Shown: positions 1 to 41,342 of the stretch, in pieces
Position numbering within the stretch: the first letter of the stretch is position 1
Layout: each line of letters begins with the position of its first letter
Origin: Euprymna scolopes
Lineage: Eukaryota; Mollusca; Cephalopoda; Sepiida; Sepiolidae
Length of the DNA: 41,342 bases
Direction: 5' to 3'
NCBI GenBank assembly: GCA_024364805.1
Contig: CM044505.1
Span: 13,536,116-13,577,457 of the forward strand
The notes under the pieces: generated by a model
Databases searched by the model: none
Told to the model about the DNA's origin: nothing
The model's input: the letters and a program-made list of their open reading frames with translations, nothing else
Program-made: the position numbers and the translations under genes

Positions 1-1043
1 GTTTTCCTTCTCCTAGACGAATGATCTGGGAAGACCTACTCGGTCCGTCAGCACTGAGACGGTTTGCTCCGCGCCTAGGTTCTAATCCAGGTATTTCTGC
101 GACCCCACGTGGTTAGTTAGTGTTACTGGGTTAGTTTGTGGAGGTTATATCTCTGCTGATTAGTTACACTTAGTTTCTAATTAATTGCTTTGTTAACCAT
201 ACCGCATAACTATTATTATAAATTATTTTTACCATTTGCAGGTCCCGGTAAAAATAGAACTCATACTAATATGTCTGTTATAGATTGTAACAAATATTCA
301 TTGATAGAAAAGTGCTTGTAACATAACTAATAAATCTTTAATAGTTAGATCAAAAATTTTCAAAACATGCTTAATATATTCAACTTCAGTCGATCTAATT
401 TAGGTAGAATATTGAATTTGAACAAATTCATGTATTAATGCATATATCAAATTTTAGATTTTGAGATAATGACAATGTCAGTCAATATGGCTGATCATCA
501 AGGCACTCAGATGATCAACTTTCTTTGCACATCATATTTTAGACTTAATCTAAATGATAAGCTGACCTGATAACTTGGCACATAGAATACTAGAACAAAA
601 AAATCAATCATAGAAATGTTCAAGAGTTTGTATCAATAAATATAGGAGAAAATCAGATTTGTTTTTTTGTTTTTTTTTTTACTTCAAACTTCCTAATGTT
701 TGGCTATATAATGCTATGGTTATCTTTTGATGAACTTTTATAACAGTGAATTTTAACTTATGGTTCCTTTTTTATTTATTTTTTTTTATTATAATTAATA
801 TTTCATTCATAATGAAAATGGGAAATCTTATTTTTAAAATGTATGCTTTTGTTTTACAAAGTGTTTACTGGTAATTTCTATTCCAAATTTTTATAAAGCT
901 TTTCTCTTGCCCTTCCACTCACATGATATTTCAACCCCCCCCTCCATCATTTATATGCACACTGACTGTGATCTATCCACCAAACATTTTACCTTTCATA
1001 ATTCAGTCTATCATACACATGGATAGCGATGAAAGGTACTCAC
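1..1043. other. Intron, no gene seen
   Basis: Positions 1-260 are distinctly richer in G+C than the rest and may be the edge of an unclassified repeat. The remainder is AT-rich with T runs at 661-680 and 765-790. No EGF-like coding stretch, splice-bounded exon or recognisable transposon was found here. Confidence 0.5.
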
Positions 1044-39951
<38,908 letters not shown>

Positions 39952-41155
39952 CTGACAAAAATAAAAATGCATATATAAATTTTTTATTGAACTGCAAACA
40001 CAAAATGCATTTAAATTTAGAAAAAATTTTAAAAATTCAATGAGTAAATAAAACATTCTGAAAATTGTTATAATTCAGTATCACTTTTCTTGTTACTTAG
40101 TTTTTTCTTTGAAACCTTATAATACCAGGGTTCAATTGTCGGCCGAGTCATAACAAAGACTTTAAAAAATAGTACTTGATGCTCTCTTCTTAAACAATAA
40201 GGGAAATAATCCTGGGAATGGAGCGGCGCCCTCCCTTAAACCATAGTTTAACAGCTAATGAAAAGAGTCTTTGGGTCGCCCTTGATTGTAGTTGCAACAG
40301 TTTTTTTTATAGAACAATTTTTCCTATATTTATGATGTTTCTGAAGCCCTATTTTTTCCTATATTTATGATGTAATCAAAGCACTTTAAACAAGATCAAA
40401 AAATTTTGCAAAGAAATCTGTATGAGGAATTTGATGGTTGCAGTATACATTCTGAATATAATTCCAGATTTGATGTTGATAAATGACTAATAAGAATTGC
40501 CGCAACATCAAATACAGAATTATTTGTCATAAATTTTGAGATGAGGATTGAGTATTTGGATTATTCAGACTACTGTTCTCATCTTGGATGTTATTTTCAC
40601 AATGTTTCAGCCAATGTGATCTCTGACCTTCTTCAGATGTGTCTTGTCAAACTCATGAACCTGTACAGAATTTTAACGGATTTAATTCACAGGGAAAGCT
40701 TGCTCTCATTCTATCAGCCATGAATAGAATTATCAATCATAATTGTATTAAGGATTAAACATTCAATTTCCAGAAGACTGTCACTTGGAGCTGATTATTA
40801 CTAAGCAATTGTATCTGTTGCCTCACAAGTCTTGCAGAAATCAGGAGAGAACTTTATTTTAAAAGATTTAGTTTTAAAAGTCTTAAAAAAAAAAAAAAAA
40901 AACATTGGCATAACCTGCCGATATTTCTCCTTTGAATGAGGTGACGAATGTGTTATGCAAGAACAATCTATTTTTAAGTAAAGCCTATCATGATCTCCAA
41001 ACAATGAGGGTCAACAAATTTCAAAAGAATGATTTTGAAGTCTTTTTAACTATCAGTACTTTTTTCTTTCCATCAAAAACGTACATATTGTTAGCTATAA
41101 AAAAGACTGAATTGAGACAGAAATTAAAAACTTCATTTTAAATTCAAAACTATTC
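39952..41155. other. Intron, no gene recognised
   Basis: AT-rich. Minus-strand CACATCTGAAGAAGGTCAGA near 40625 recalls tails of decayed retroelements but is too short to assign. No further LDL-A exon was found. Confidence 0.4.
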
Positions 41156-41157
41156 AT

Positions 41158-41342
41158 CATCATCAGGACGAGCTCCTTGCATGGACCAATGTGACTCTTC
41201 CATCAGTTGCCTCAGATCTTCAGGTTCACAGTTGGCTTTGTGTGCTATTTGCTGGATGTACATGGATCTAGGTCGTCCTTTGCTTGCGTGTCCGTATCGT
41301 GGACTTTAAAACCAACACAAAGTCAAGTATCTGCAGAATGTC
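41158..41342 (-). mobile_element. LINE C-terminal end, running off the right edge
   Basis: The minus strand reads RYGHASKGRPRSMYIQQIAH, then EPEDLRQLMEESHWSMQGAR and PDDDE before a stop, with a (TCA)n run at 41155-41166. The R-Y-G-K/H-x-x-x-G-R-P-R and EDLRxLxE pattern is the usual C-terminus of RTE-like and related LINE proteins. The visible end is uninterrupted. Confidence 0.6.

Noticed and set aside
40600-40720. Sequence resembling a Penelope or retroelement tail (CTGAAGAAGGTCAGAG, GGCTGAAACATTG on the minus strand)
   Set aside because: Too short and without any coding domain or ribozyme core nearby to assign a family.

Overview
The window looks like intron-rich, AT-rich DNA from a metazoan, most likely a mollusc and probably a cephalopod. 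That placement is an inference from the huge introns, the RTE/Jockey-type LINEs, the mariner/Tc1 elements, the long (TA)n tracts and the character of the host gene. No bacterial-style genes, rRNA genes, true tRNA genes or CRISPR arrays were seen.

One host gene accounts for essentially all real coding sequence. It lies on the minus strand, runs off both ends of the window, and 20 of its internal exons are readable (39951 down to 1044, about 2.89 kb of coding sequence, about 963 codons). Every exon has an AG acceptor and a GT donor and the reading phase is continuous from one exon to the next. In protein order it encodes five LDL-receptor class A repeats, two EGF-like repeats (the second a DIDEC calcium-binding type), one six-bladed YWTD-type beta-propeller and a run of about eleven EGF-like repeats. 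This is the order of the membrane-proximal ectodomain of LRP1/LRP1B: last ligand-binding cluster, EGF pair, last propeller, EGF stalk. An R-K-P-R tetrapeptide sits inside the propeller where vertebrate LRP1 carries its furin site. The transmembrane segment and NPxY tail are expected to the left of position 1, and the remaining ligand-binding repeats and N-terminus to the right.

The introns are full of mobile-element remains. From left to right: a 5'-truncated RTE-like LINE with a 12-bp target duplication (1441-2759); a long-inverted-repeat element (3358-4103); a hammerhead-ribozyme fold typical of Penelope-like elements (4309-4352); a mariner remnant (5600-6131); several fragments of one Jockey/CR1-like LINE family in both orientations; three Helitron-like elements abutting head to tail (8246-10635); an RNase H-bearing LINE (12480-15140); two unclassified repeat families with two copies each; another LINE tail (25080-25690); further Helitron-like elements (28456-28903, 34820-35628, about 38450-39608); a nearly full-length but inactive Tc1 element with long inverted ends (30967-32481); a second mariner remnant (about 32965-33550); and a LINE C-terminus at the right edge.

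The most interesting non-gene signals are the Helitron head-to-tail junctions, the tRNA-like A-box/B-box module shared by several Helitron copies, the hammerhead ribozyme, and a 65-bp tandem triplication that copies the splice acceptor of one LDL-A exon. Ten Ns at 24846-24855 mark an assembly gap inside an intron.
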